Source: Inia geoffrensis
Lineage: Eukaryota; Chordata; Mammalia; Artiodactyla; Iniidae
Assembly (NCBI GenBank): GCA_036417435.1
Contig: CM070919.1
Coordinates: forward strand, 35,208,318-35,272,317
Direction: 5' to 3'
DNA: 64,000 bases
Shown: one piece after another, positions 11,076 to 22,469 of the stretch
Layout of the letters: each line of letters starts with the position of its first letter
How positions within the stretch are numbered: the stretch's first letter is position 1
Program-made: the position numbers and the translations under genes
Notes under the pieces: generated by a model
Told to the model about the DNA's origin: nothing
Seen by the model: only the letters and a program-made list of their open reading frames with translations
Database searches by the model: none

Positions 11076-11534
11076 AACAGCCCGAACGATCATCGCCTTA
11101 CAATTCTGACAGAGATAATTGGCAAAAGAAAAATTAGCATCACAGAAAAATATGTTAACATCTGGAGAATAATGAAATTATGAGCAACAAGCATCAGTGA
11201 AATCATGCCAAATTCAAATGATGACGGCTCCTGGTAGGCTTCCAGAATTCACTATTGAAATAACGTATTAGCCTTGAACCCAGTATGTCTTCGGTGACGG
11301 CTGTGGAGAGGGTTATGTCATGCTCCATTCGTGGGGGATGGACAGATGCCCGGGTATTTCACGGGAACCTAATTGTTCTTCCCTGCCAGGAAATCGCTCC
11401 AGCATGACAAAATCCCAAAGAACACAGAGCCTGAAGACAAGAACTCCCGTGACAAACTCTTACTGCTTTGGGTTATGTTATAGATCCCCCAAACTGCGCT
11501 GCAGTCGGCAGTGCCTCTGACAGAGCACGCATCC
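11076..11534. other. unassigned sequence
   Basis: No feature is recognised between the L2 and MIR fragments. Confidence 0.3.
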
Positions 11535-11625
11535 CTCACGTTCACCAGGGACAGCCTGTGTGACCTGGAGCAGGTTATGAATACCTTTGAACCTCAGTTT
11601 TCTCATTTGAAAAAATCCCAAGTAC
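11535..11625 (+). repeat. MIR SINE fragment
   Basis: The conserved MIR core is readable: 'gcctgtgtgacctggagcag', 'gttatgaatacctttgaacc' and 'tcagttttctcatttgaaaa'. Only the core section remains. A TA-rich tract follows at 11640-11670. Confidence 0.6.
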
Positions 11626-13234
11626 ATATATTCTGCTGTGTAACATATATTTATATATAAAGTATATATCCATTATGTAGGACGCCTACTGCACAGATGT
11701 TAGCACCTTGTCTCAGTCTTACAACTGTACGATCAGATTTATAAAGTTAAAGTGTATTTCACAAGCACACCGCGATCCTCATATTTTACCTCCAGAAGCC
11801 CCGGCACGTGTTAGCCTCCCCCCTACCCTCTGCCCCAGCTGCATTTCTTGTGCATGCTTGGAAGTTTGTTCACGAACCCGTGAATGCTTCCTCGCATTTC
11901 ACTGGCCTCCCCCTGCCAGCCGCCAGCCCCATTTTACCAGCTCACCTGTTCTCAGCTAGACGGCAGTGCCTGCGTGCTACTTGTTGGCATTTTGTCCTTC
12001 TTAAGAAGTTGGAGCGGAAATGCTGAAATAAGCAAAGGTGGATACTGGCTGTAGGAGCAGCTCTCTCAGAAACACGATGTGATGGAAACAGACAGATGTT
12101 TGGTGTACTCATGGGGGTACGTTCTCAGACTCAGCCTGTCACTGGACCTAATGTGGGCAACAATGTGAATAGAGGCAGAGACGGGGAAAAAAACATTGGC
12201 AAGGATACGCAGAATCCTGCATTGAAATTATATCTAGAGGCGAGATCAAATCAGTATTCCACTTTCCTGGAAAAGGACTTATTCTGGCCTACGAATCCAC
12301 TTCTCTGTTGTTCGCCTTTCACATGTATTTTCTAGAAAGCATTGCATGTACAAGCAAGGCGTTGTCTCTTTCTCTTTGCTTTTGGTGTTTTGTTCATTTA
12401 TTTCCAGGCTCGTAAAGCAAGGATGTGAGAAAGTAGCAGATTTCTCTGATCTCAGTATCCATGCCCTCTGAGCACCCCGGCCGGGGGACTGCAAATATCT
12501 GTTGGGCATCTACCGTGTTCCAGGCATCCTGCCCCCCAAGGACACGTTCCCTACCCGAGTGAGCGGAAAGATCTGGCGTAGATTCAAACACACTGAGAAA
12601 TGAATGACACAGGAGGATGGGAGAACTTCCTTGTCCTTTACAAACACTTAGCCTAAGTCTCTCTCAAACATGTAGGAGCTTAGGCTTCATAGAGGTGTCC
12701 ATGCAGGGACCAGGGCTTTGCTTCTCAAGGGGGAGCTGGCAACTCTGTGTACACTGGGCAAACCTTGGAAGGCAGACGTGGCCAGGAGCCACCAGGGGCT
12801 CACAGGCTCTTTCTGGCTGCCAGGCGTAAAGCCCTCTAGAGCCCTGGAAGCCTCCACCGTGACTAGGTCCTACTCGCCAGCCAGGAGCTACACAGATCCT
12901 TCTCCACTCAATCCTCAATGATTTATCTCGAAGTTTTGGCCACTCTTAGAGGCTCTCCTTAGGTCCTTTTCTATATGCTCTTGGGACATGTGCTTGACGA
13001 TTTCTTGATGATCCCTCGGATGCAATAGGCTAAGACTGCAGTCGTTACCATTGTAACTGAAATTGTGGGTTACTGCAGCTAAACAGCTAAGAGTGGAAAC
13101 GAGGGAACGAATGAATGGCACGAACCTTGTTAGCGGCACAGAAATCTAATTCTGATCCCAGATTCACTGTTTAGAAGGTCCTGTTTGTTGCGTCAGTAAT
13201 GACACCACCAGAAACTCCACACGCTTCCCCATGT
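11626..13234. other. unassigned sequence
   Basis: This stretch contains a TA-rich patch (11640-11670) and otherwise mixed-composition sequence. A weak reverse L2-like phrase ('ttgggcatctaccgtgttcc') occurs near 12502-12521. I recognise no gene. Confidence 0.35.
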
Positions 13235-13420
13235 CACGCTGTGTAGACCCAGCAAGTTAGCAGCTCCTGTCAGGCCAACTTCCGGAACAGTCTGACCACT
13301 TCTCACTTTTCATTATTCATTTCAGTTGTCACCACCTTAGTGCATACTTTCTTTATCTCTGGTATCTCTGGGTGCATCTAGGTGTCATCATTCTAGCGAG
13401 TTTTTCACTTCCCACCGGTA
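13235..13420 (+). repeat. possible L2 LINE fragment
   Basis: The phrases 'acccagcaagttagcagctc', 'cagtctgaccacttctcac' and 'gttgtcaccacctta' resemble an internal L2 segment ('agaatccgaccacttctcaccacc'). It ends just before a poly-T tract. It may belong with the longer L2 copy downstream, though the order of parts is disturbed. Confidence 0.35.
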
Positions 13421-13440
13421 TTTTTTTTTTTTTTTTTTTT
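13421..13440. repeat. T20 homopolymer tract
   Basis: This is an uninterrupted run of about 20 T. A reverse-strand retroelement tail is possible, but I do not recognise an element body to its right. Confidence 0.8.
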
Positions 13441-13779
13441 CCAGGCGGTTCAGTTTATCTGAAGCACCGCTCCCCTCACCCGCTCCCCTCAGGCTATTTA
13501 CGTGTCAGCGTTTGGTTCAAAGTTTAGGGCCCGGTTCGCTCCTACCTCCTGAAAGAAGCCTTCCTCAGCCACCCTCGTGGAGCACGTCAGAAGCCAGCGC
13601 ACACCTGCCTCTCATCCCCACGTCCCCCTTTTCTACTGAATACATAAAACAGCAGGGTTTGATGCCACCACTTCCCCAGACCCCTGTGGACAGGATCATT
13701 AACCCCTTGGCAAAACTGGCTGCATCTCACAGCTCTCCTCTTACTCTGTCAGTGACACCTGGCACGGGTGGTCATTCCT
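13441..13779. other. C/T-rich unassigned sequence
   Basis: There is pyrimidine-rich sequence beside the L2 copy. A phrase near 13548-13570 ('gaaagaagccttcctcagcc') is L2-like, so this may be a further decayed L2 piece. No gene is recognised. Confidence 0.35.
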
Positions 13780-14887
13780 CCTTCTCTTAATGTTTTCCCC
13801 TTGGTATGCTGCACGCCACTCATCCATGGTTTTCCTCCCACCCCACAGGACCTCCTCTGTTTACTTTGCTGTCTCCTCCTCCTCTCCCTGATGCCTACCT
13901 CCACTGTGGGGTGTCCCAGAGCCTAGCCTTGGATGTCTTCTCTAGCTTGAGGCTTTCTAGGAGATGGTATCCAGCCTCATGGCTTTCAATTACCTTTAAA
14001 CTTGATGAGTCCTAACTTTACGTCTTTAGACTAAACCTTTCCCCCGAGCCCTGCGTTCGTATATCCAGTGATGTACTTGACATATCCAGTGGGAGGGCTC
14101 TAGGCATCTCTCTGATTCTTCTCACTCCCATGGCAAGTCCATGCCACCGGCCAGCCCTGTTGGCTCTACCTTCAAACCGGATTCAGTGTCGTGCCTCCTA
14201 AACGTTGCCGTCTCTACCTCTCTTGCCCGAGCCACTGTCACAGCTTCTGCTGGGTCGCAGTAGCCTTTTCTTCTTCTGTTGCATTTCTGCAGTCTCATCC
14301 ACGATAATCAGAGAGAGCTAGAGTCTTTACTAAGATCCTTAAGGCTCTAAAAGACCTACCTGTGCTCACATATACCTCTTCTCTCCAACATACGTTTCCC
14401 TCCACATTCCCTGTAATCCTTCCTTTAACTCTATCGGCTCCTACCTTACAGACACCTTGGAACAGGTGAAGCATGTCTCAGCCTCAGGGCATTTGTTTCC
14501 CTTTGCCTAGAGCATCCTTCCCCCGGATCTTTGCACGGCCTTTCTCTGTTTCTTCAGTCATCTTTTCAAATGATCCCTATCCCTGAGGCCTTCTCTGAGC
14601 ACCTGTATAAAATCGTAGCCTTTCTCCCTGAATCCCCTGCCTGGCTTCATTTCTCTCCCTAGACTTATCACGTTACCAGCACTTAATCTGACTTGCTTTC
14701 TTTCTCTCTCCCTTTTTTCCCTTTATCTATCTATCTATCTATCTCTCTACCAGTTTGCGTGTTGTATCCCTGTGGGGACCTGTGATCCATGATGATGATT
14801 TTTGTATGTTGTGCTAAACCCGACGTTTAGAACAGTGCCTGGTACAAAGTAGGTGATCAATAAATACTTATTGAAATAATGATTAGA
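13780..14887 (+). mobile_element. L2 LINE fragment: 3' part of ORF2 plus 3' UTR
   Basis: This is a long L2 copy in correct order. It has 'gtttactttgctgtctcctc' and 'ggggtgtcccagagcctag' (the reverse-transcriptase VPQG-type region in the intact element). It continues through 'gcctcatggctttcaattac', 'cgtatatccagtgatgtact', 'ccctgttggctctaccttca', 'aaggctctaaaagacctacc' and 'gcctcagggcatttgtttcc'. The end is 'agaacagtgcctggtacaaa' then 'gtaggtgatcaataaatact'. About 1.1 kb survives. The frame is broken by many stops and indels, so no protein is made. A CTAT microsatellite has grown inside it at 14720-14750. Confidence 0.85.
14720..14750 (+). repeat. (CTAT)n microsatellite inside the L2 copy
   Basis: About five to six CTAT units are followed by a short CT run. 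The array lies within the pyrimidine-rich part of the L2 3' UTR, which probably seeded it. Confidence 0.85.
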
Positions 14888-15159
14888 TGGATAATTGGAA
14901 TCAAACTCTGCTTACCACCCTTTCCACACATACCCACCCCTGGCAGAGTCTTCCTCGGAAGCTGTGTGGTTGGGAAGGCGTTTCTGGAGTGCACGTCGAA
15001 GGGAAGTTGGAGGAAAATGCTTGAATAACTAATGGCACAAAGCGTAGCTTAGAGTGTTTCTTCTAGTGATAAACACGGAAAAACCTGTGAGAAATTAAAG
15101 GTATCAGATGGTGTGGTAGAAAAGAGAGAACTGTGTGCCACAAGGCAGAAGATACATGT

Positions 15160-15262
15160 TCAGTATCTGAATCTTAACTACCTGTGGAGCCCTGAGCAAG
15201 CTGCTAATCCCATTTGGCCTGCATTTCTCATCTGGACAATAATAGTGATGGATTAGCTTGTC
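15160..15262 (+). repeat. MIR SINE fragment
   Basis: The phrases 'tcttaactacctgtggagcc', 'ctgagcaagctgctaatcc', 'ctgcatttctcatctggaca' and 'ataatagtgatggat' match the MIR core in order. The CHR SINE directly downstream lies 3' of it and may have landed in its tail. Confidence 0.6.
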
Positions 15263-15294
15263 TGTAGGTGTCTGAGGAAAGAAAGAGAGGGAGG

Positions 15295-15501
15295 GGGCTT
15301 CCCTGCTGGCGCAGCGGTTGAGAGTCCACCTGCCAATGCAGGGGCCGCGGGTTCGTGCCCCGGTCGGGGAAGACCCCATGTGCCGCGGAGCGGCTGGGCC
15401 CGTGAGCCATGGCCGCTGAGCCTGCGCGTCCGGAGCCTGTGCTCCGCAACGGGAGAGGCCACGATGGTGAGAGGCCCACGTACCGCAAAAAAAAAAAAAA
15501 A
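15295..15501 (+). mobile_element. CHR SINE, short (internally deleted) cetacean form
   Basis: It begins 'gggcttccctgctggcgcag' and has a Pol III B-box-like GGTTCGTGCCC at 15350-15360. It runs through 'tgccgcggagcggctgggcc' and 'gagaggcccacgtaccgc' and ends in an A tail at about 15487-15501. Compared with the older copy at 3.2 kb it lacks the long CAACTACTGAG-rich section. No clean target-site duplication is visible, because the flanks are purine-rich. The long reverse frame at 15104-15598 runs through this SINE and is not a gene. Confidence 0.93.
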
Positions 15502-16282
15502 GGGGGCGAAGGACGGAAGGGAGGACGGAAGTCTGTTGATAATCCATATTTCTACCAAAGGGTAGAAGGAATAAGTTGGAATATAAAGAAAATTGCATAG
15601 AAGTTGTTGTGATGTGGCTGCATTACATAGGAAGAATTTGGCTTTATAACTGGTTATCTCGGCGTTCTAGAAAGAATACTTGCGTTATTAAGCTCCACAT
15701 TTTGTGTTGTTTGTGACCAATGCCTACACCTTTTGCCCGGGGCTGGAGCTCTTCCTTTCTGGCCATGATAGGGGAGTTTTGGTCCATTGTAGGCAATATT
15801 GAATGTAATTATTCATTTATAGATATCCACTAAAGTACGAACTGGTCTTATTTTTGTTGGAATGCTTTACTACCTCTCTCCTCTAAACATCTTAATATTT
15901 TATCTTAACAATATTCATTTCATATAACTACAGAAGGGGATTCTAATTTAGTAATTATTTAATAAAATTATGCTAAAAACACATAACCGTGCTTTGGAAC
16001 ATTTTCCAATATGCTGAAACATTGTAACATGTTAGAGATAGTAAGTCTTTATTTCTCATTATCTGCCTTTGAAGTTTAGTGTAAAGATATGATTTTCAGT
16101 GCTGTGTATGTTTGGCATTTTATTTCAGCTGAGCTCTTAGAAAGGGTTATACTCCATCTATGACTGTGGAAATTTCATTACTTAGCTATAGCCATTCTGT
16201 GCATAGTGTTTTCTTAGATGGGTTTCTCCTGAGGCTTTACTAGGGCAGAATATGAATTCATAGCTGTGCCTGAAAGGAACAT
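15502..16282. other. AT-rich unassigned sequence
   Basis: No gene or named repeat is recognised between the SINE and the L1 insertion. Confidence 0.35.
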
Positions 16283-17026
16283 GACATTGTGTTTCTTTTT
16301 TTTTTTTTTTTGAACACCTTTATTGGAGTAGAATTGCTTTACAATGGTCTGTTAGTTTCTGCTGTATAACAAAGTGAATCAGCTATACGTATACATATCT
16401 CCCCATATCCCCTCCCTCTTGCATCTCCCTCCCTCCCACCCTCCCTTTCCCACCCCTCTAGGTGGTCACAAAGCACCGAGCTGATCTCCCTGTGCTTTGT
16501 GGCTGCTTCCCGCTAGCTAGCTATTTTACATTTCATAGTGTATATATGTCCATGCCAGTCTCTCACTTCGTCCCAGCTTACCCTTCCCCCTCCCCGTGTC
16601 CTCAAGTCCATTCTCTATGTCTGTGTCTTTATTCCTGCCTTACCCCTAGGTTCTTCAGAACCATTTTTTTTTCTTACATTCCATATATGTGTGTTATCGT
16701 ACGGTATTTGTTTTTCTCTTTCTGACTTCACTCTGTATGACAGACTCTAGGTCCATCCGCCTCACTACAAATAGCTCAATTTCATTACTTTTTATGGCTG
16801 AGTAGTATTCCATTGTATATATGTGCCACATCTTCTTTATCCATTCATCTGTTGATGGACACTTAGGTTGCTTCCGTGTCCTGGCTATTGTAAATAGAGC
16901 TGCAATGAACACTGTGGTACGTGACTCGTTTTGAATGATGGTTTTCTCAGGGTATATGCCCAGTAGTGGAATTACTGGGTCATATGGTAGTTCTAGTTTT
17001 AGTCTTTTAAGGACATTGTGTTTCTT
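16283..17026 (-). mobile_element. 5'-truncated L1, reverse orientation, with 15-bp TSDs
   Basis: The body spans about 16298-17011 on the minus strand. It starts at a poly-T (the A tail), then the 3' UTR ('acacctttattggagtag', 'ctgctgtataacaaagtgaa'). The ORF2 C-terminus follows. Reverse-strand translation of 16694-16912 gives L1 signature residues such as TDEWIKKMW and YTMEYYSAIK. The exact direct repeat GACATTGTGTTTCTT at 16283-16297 and 17012-17026 fixes both ends. The right-hand junction reads TT/AAGAAA in element orientation, a normal L1 endonuclease site. Only about 0.7 kb of a full element of about 6 kb is present, so it is inactive. Confidence 0.95.
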
Positions 17027-19231
17027 AAAAGCACAGCCACCCGTGGTGTCAAGCTAACAGCTCAAAACTGTGGTCCAATTGACTGAGGACACTACCGAGG
17101 AGGTCAAACATCCCGTAAAAACTGGGAAAGACACTGGAGTTTAGACAATGAAAAGAGTCTAGAGGAACAATCTGGGGTCACAGTGGTTACCTCTGGAGCT
17201 GAAGGGAGCACACTCGGGAAAAGGAAATACAAGCTCAAGTTCAAGTCGTCCTTTATAACCTTCTCACCCAGTCTACTTACAACGCAGAGTTTATACTCTT
17301 GTAAACCCTACCACATTTCATTCTTTATCTTTAGGGAAAACATTTTTTTTTTTTTTTCCAGAAGCCAGATAAATGGGACTTGCAGATGGCATGCCTCTGC
17401 TGATTGTTTTATGAAATTGCAAAACAGAGATTGTAGCTTTATTTCAGTTGTTTTAAAGTGAACCTGCATGCACCGGCAGCCATTCTGTATCAGTGAAAGC
17501 AGGACCGTTTGACACACCGTAGTAAAGGTAAAGTAAAAGGACATTCAGCAAAAAGGATGTGGATGGAATATGAGACACTTGACTGAAACTCCGATTAATA
17601 TCTCGAGGTTTAAAATCGCTGAATGGGGAAGATCCATTGCCGTGGTTCACAAAAGGACAGTGAACTGTATTTGAACAGAGGGCTCGCTTCCCTTGACCTA
17701 AATGTGTCATGGTCATACGTGCCTCGCGGGGAAGTGGTAAATCGCAGTCATTAAACAAACAAATCATCGCAGACTGTCAGTTTCTGCTTTGAAGAACTTA
17801 AGGCATCTTCGCTATCCTCCAGCCAAAGAGCATCGGCCTCTTGGAAAGACAGAAGCCCAAACAGGCTTCAGACTTCCCTGCCGCCGCCCTGTTCGCCCGT
17901 CTCCACTCAGCTTCACGGGTGCGGTTGTTGTTTTTCTACTTTAGCTCTGTGTTCTGTGCTCCTCGGCTTCTCTCTTCTGCCAGCTGTTTGCTGGATTTCG
18001 GTCAGCCTCTAAAATAGGCTAAAAATACTCTCACAAATCTGAATTCCACATTCGGGAATTTGATGTTGCCACCCATTCTCCGGGAGTCGTGTCGTGGGAA
18101 CACCCCCGGCTTCGGCTGCAGCGTGTTTCTTTATTCCCGTTCTGAGCGACCTGCTTTAAGAATCGCACTGCCCTCGCCATGGAAAGTGCTAATCCCCCCC
18201 CCCCACTGCTTATGATTATTGAGGTTCTTTGAGGCAGGGCTCACAGTCTTAGGTAAACTGTGCCCCTCCATGACAGGGGCTGGTTGAGTACGGTTCCTGC
18301 CTTACAAGTACCTTATTTTCCAACATGCCACGTCTACATTCAATTATCAGGCCTTCTTGGAAACACAAAGGTCACTCCTTACATCTCAGAGGCTCTTAAA
18401 GCAAACATGTTATTGCCCCCTGCACGCTTTGGGTATTAAAACCTTAGATTCACCTCAGGAGACTCTTAGCGTTGTCTCTGTTCTTTTTAAACATCATAGC
18501 ATAATGGAGAGCATCCTGGTCCAACCACCGAATAGGCCAACAAAGCAATTCAACAGGGAAACGCTGAGTTTAAAAGAACTGTCCTATGAAGTGATTGCTT
18601 CCATTTTCCACGTCCTTTGTCCCCACCCCTAACTCCAGTGTCAGATGCCAGGGAATCCCTTCCCTAGCATGAAAATTCAGAATAAGAAGCCAGTCATTAT
18701 TTTATCATTTAATATCAACTGTAATAGTATTAGTCATGATGAACTACTGTGGCATTATGGAGCTTTCAGATGTACTCCCAAAGGACTTTGATTATAATTT
18801 GCCATTTATTCACGTTCAATTATTTTAAAGCGTTGCTGAATTAACAAGACCCGCTTAGCCTTAATCACTACTTACCTCATCAGTTTAGAGGACTGACATG
18901 CCTGGATTCTAAAGATGATCTGTGACAGAATGAAACTGGAACATCGTGGCCACAGCCGTCATCCTCACGCAGCTCTGTGGGGTGATGGTGGCTCCATCCG
19001 AGACGGTGGTGCCTCCATCCTCGATAAGGAATAAGCCAGCGCGCAGCGGGAGGGGGCGGATGGGAGGACGTGGCCATGGAGAACCCTCTCCGTTGCTTAG
19101 TTAAATGCTGTGTCGGAATCTGGAATTCTATTATAAAATATTTCATATGTTCTTTTTTCTGATGCACTCCAATGTCCTGATTCTCTTTCTTATGTCTCGA
19201 GAAAAGAAAATAGGTGGTTTAGTTTTTTTGT
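17027..19231. other. unassigned sequence
   Basis: I see no gene. There is a T15 run near 17343-17357 and a C11 run at 18194-18204. A phrase near 17180-17200 ('cagtggttacctctggagct') hints at an old L1 3' UTR, but it is too short to call. Confidence 0.35.
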
Positions 19232-19471
19232 CATTGGCATTGTTTTTTGTTTTTTGTTTTTTTTGTGGTACGCAGGCCTCTCACTGTCGTGGCCTCTCCC
19301 GTTGCGGAGCGCAGGCTCCGGACGCGCAGGCTCAGCGGCCATGGCTCACGGGCCCAGCCGCTCCGCGGCATGTGGGATCTTCCCGGACCGGGGCACGAAC
19401 CCGCGTCCCCTGCATCGGCAGGCGGACGCTCAACCACTGCGCCACCAGGGAAGCCCATTGGCATTGTTTTT
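19232..19471 (-). mobile_element. CHR SINE, short form, reverse orientation, with 16-bp TSDs
   Basis: The body is about 19248-19455. It opens with a T-rich tail, then 'tggtacgcaggcctctcact', and ends with 'gcgccaccagggaagcc'. The direct repeat CATTGGCATTGTTTTT at 19232-19247 and 19456-19471 is perfect. The tRNA-like promoter is well kept on the reverse strand. The three overlapping frames across it (19105-19613) are SINE-derived and not genes. Confidence 0.95.
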
Positions 19472-20478
19472 AATGGATGCTCTCAGCCTAACTACCCAGA
19501 AGCTTGGGTTAACTCAGGATGACAATACTACACGTATTCTTTCTATGTGTTCTTGTGTCTCTTATGCTAAAGTTTTGTTTTCTTTTCCACACTCTCCTTG
19601 GGCTCCCTTCTAGATCCTACCAGTGTGCTTCATTTTTCCATTCGAGATGTATAAGACTCCTTATAATTCAGATCAGACTTTCTCATCTTATTTCATTGTG
19701 TCTTATGCACTAGGGGAATTTTCCACCAAGATATTAAAAATTAACCAAGACTGATGCGTGGCGATTTACTTTGCAGGCCCAACAATGGTGTGGTTTAGTG
19801 TTATGAACATATCAAATCCCTACCGTGTATCCAACACCGATGTCAGGTAATATGATACGACTCATAAGTGTAACAGACAGGGCACCTGCCAGTTAACTGA
19901 GTGGGCTGTAGGAGGCCACTGGGAGAGCAGTTATGTTCACAAAATAATCGATGCCACCGAGCAGAAACCCCTGGATCTTATCCAAACCACCTCAGTGAGT
20001 GAAATGACGGGAATCCAAATTCTAGTCACCAGTTTGGGGTAGCACCCATAAAGATTTCTGCAGTTTCATGCAGGCATTTTCGTTGTATGGGCTTTGTAAG
20101 TGGATGACATTAGAACCAGGAGTTTCCCAGCCGTTCCGTCTTCTACTTTCTGACTCAAGTGTGTAAATCAAAGGAAAAAGTGGATTAAGACGGCCTGTGG
20201 CAGCATTCCCCCTTTCATCTGTCCTGTCCGTACTGCGCTGTTTAAATTTACTCTCCGCATACCGAGAACTTGCTTAGCAGCTGGCACTGTAGCCTTTAAT
20301 ATGACTACGGAAGACTTTAGCAGGGGAGTTTTCATATTTTAGTAATCGAAAGGAAAGGATGATACGTTCAATCAGGACGTGGAAATACATGGACGAGCCC
20401 CACTCAGGGCAATGGCATTTTCAGGATAAGAGACTAAGAATTCTTTTAGCTATCACTATACATTTTATTATATGTGTG

Positions 20479-20480
<2 letters not shown>
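19472..20480. other. unassigned sequence
   Basis: No gene is recognised. A faint reverse L2-like phrase ('ccctaccgtgtatccaacac') occurs near 19820-19840. Confidence 0.35.

Positions 20481-20481
<1 letters not shown>

Positions 20482-20531
<50 letters not shown>
20482..20531 (+). repeat. (AC)25 microsatellite
   Basis: This is an uninterrupted run of about 25 AC units. Its purity and length make it very likely to be polymorphic. The His/Thr-repeat open frame through it is an artefact of the repeat. Confidence 0.98.
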
Positions 20532-20533
<2 letters not shown>

Positions 20534-20619
20534 AATCTGCTCATCATTGGTGCTGATAGGAAACAAAATTGATGCTAAATCACATGATTTAGATTGTAAG
20601 GTTATTAATGACTAATAGA

Positions 20620-20805
20620 TATTATTAAGTATTACTTGGAGCTGACTGTTGGTATTAACTTATTTCCTTCTTATAGGATCTAAGTGATACATGTTCTTAT
20701 CGTCATGTTACATTTGAGCTACTAGCAGCTAGCGGTTTCCCTGACTTAATGTCATACGACTAGAGACTGATGAGGCCGAGTTCTGTCTCTAACTACAGTG
20801 TAACC
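20620..20805 (-). repeat. possible MIR SINE, reverse orientation
   Basis: The phrases 'attaagtattacttggagct', 'gacttaatgtcatacgacta' and 'gaggccgagttctgtctct' follow the reverse MIR order. The match is strongly diverged. Confidence 0.3.
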
Positions 20806-22236
20806 CAGTGTAACCCACGCTCTGAACCCCTGTAACTACACTGATCTGGTTCTCCCTCAAAAAGTTATTAGTTGGATCAGGTTTTATGTAGCCACAGACA
20901 TGTGCTTTATTTTTTCCTTTCTCCTTTACTCAGAAGTTTCTTATAAAATATTTTCTAAAAACGGTTTTCCCAGAAACACTAGAGGAAAAATATATTTCTT
21001 CTATGATTTTTTTTCTCGTAGTCCTGAGGCTGGTAGAGGAGTTCCCTTGAAACAGCCTGTTAATGAACCTGCAATGCATTCACTCTGTGGCTTAAACTTT
21101 CTGCCGAAACGCATGATAAAATTCCCGTCCATCCAGAAGGGAGTTGGAACTGCTCTTTAAATAAAAAGAAATCATGAAATTGCCGGGCTCTGCCTGGACA
21201 GCCTGTGTTGCGCCCACCTTGGCGAGTTCTTCCTGATAAAAACGACGGATTGGCAGTTGGTTACTGACCATGTTTGTTCCCTGGTTTCTCCTTCCATCAT
21301 CTCTCTCCAGGATGTGGCTTCCAGGGGGAGTTTCCTTTCTCACTTCCCTGGCGATGCCTTTCCACCTCCTTGCACCTCTTCATGGCCTGTCCTTTTCTAT
21401 ATGACTTCTCGTCCCTTGAAACATCTCCTCTGGTTCAAACACCTCCATTCATTCCATTTCCCGTTGTTCCATCCAGACTGCCAGCTGGATTCTCTTTTTT
21501 CCTTTTTCTCCGTGTTAGTTCTTCTCTCCCACTGGCCGCCTGCTGGAACAGCGTGCCTCTTAGCAAGTAGGAAGCTCTTCATTTCGTAAGAGAACAGAAA
21601 TTAGAGATGTGTGTTAAGGAGAGTGCTTGTGTCACTGTGATGAAGTGGCATGAATGGGATCCTAATTAGTTTTACCTCTGAATGTGGCAGCGCTCTCAGT
21701 AGTGTTCAGATTGGTCCAACATTTCTTATCCACTCATCACAGCAACTTGACCTTGGAAAAACTGCACTAAAAATACTTGAAACAAGCCTCTGACTGGCGT
21801 TACAGTTGCCACCTAATGAAGAGCAAATGCCAGTGGTAATAAGGTTACAAACATTTGTGCTGAGGAGGGAAACAAGCATGGTAAGGAGAGGCATCCTGTC
21901 ACCCCAAACCGAGTCTTGTCCGGATATTAGTGGGCAGGAATCGGCCACTGTCAGAGCAGGTAGGGTGCCTTTTACGTGGGCCCGTGTGCTAACCAAATGA
22001 ATGAATCAGCATTACTCCTGAAACCCTGCATTATTCCTAAAATGTCAAATCCTTAATGTTTCACTGGGTGAGAGCCGTAAAAGTCATCACTTAACACTAA
22101 TCACAGTTGTTGTTCTTTTTTTTTTTTTGAATTGAATGTATTCAGTTTGTTTTCACTTCTTTGAAATTTAATTGGTGTTCTTTGATGACTGAGATACAAA
22201 AGAGATTTTACACTATTTCATTTAAAAATAAACGTT
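20806..22236. other. unassigned sequence
   Basis: No feature is recognised. The open frames at 21257-21589 and 21274-21570 overlap in different frames and lack any known domain. A T-rich run lies near 22117-22128. Confidence 0.35.
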
Positions 22237-22469
22237 AAGAAATATATATTCTATTTTTTGTTTTTAAAGATCTTTTTTTTTTTTGATGTGGACCAATTTT
22301 AAAGTCTTTGTTGAATTTGTTTCAACATTGCTGCTGTTTTTTGTTTTGGTTTTTTGGCTGCAAGGCATGTGGGATCTTAGTTCCCCGACCAGGGATTGAA
22401 CCCGCACCCCCTGTGTTGGAAGGAGAAGTCTTAACCACTGGACCTCCATGGAAGTCCCAAGAAATATAT
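22237..22469 (-). mobile_element. CHR-type SINE with original 3' tail, reverse orientation, 11-bp TSDs
   Basis: The tRNA-related half is 'ggctgcaaggcatgtgggat' to 'ctccatggaagtccc', ending at 22458. To its left lies the tail of the same SINE, with 'ttttttttttgatgtggacc' and 'aaagtctttgttgaatttgt'. On the other strand this tail reads as 'caacaaagactttaaaa' and 'ggtccacatc', known from artiodactyl/cetacean tRNA SINEs. The direct repeat AAGAAATATAT at 22237-22247 and 22459-22469 bounds the whole unit. It is an older subfamily than the GC-rich short copies in this window. Confidence 0.85.

Noticed and set aside
15104..15598. 164-codon reverse-strand open frame, the longest in the window
   Set aside because: Its centre runs through a CHR SINE, the rest covers MIR and unique sequence, and nothing resembles a protein domain. 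It is an artefact of the GC-rich SINE.
19105..19613. Overlapping open frames of 91 to 122 codons
   Set aside because: All are translations of the reverse CHR SINE bounded by perfect TSDs.
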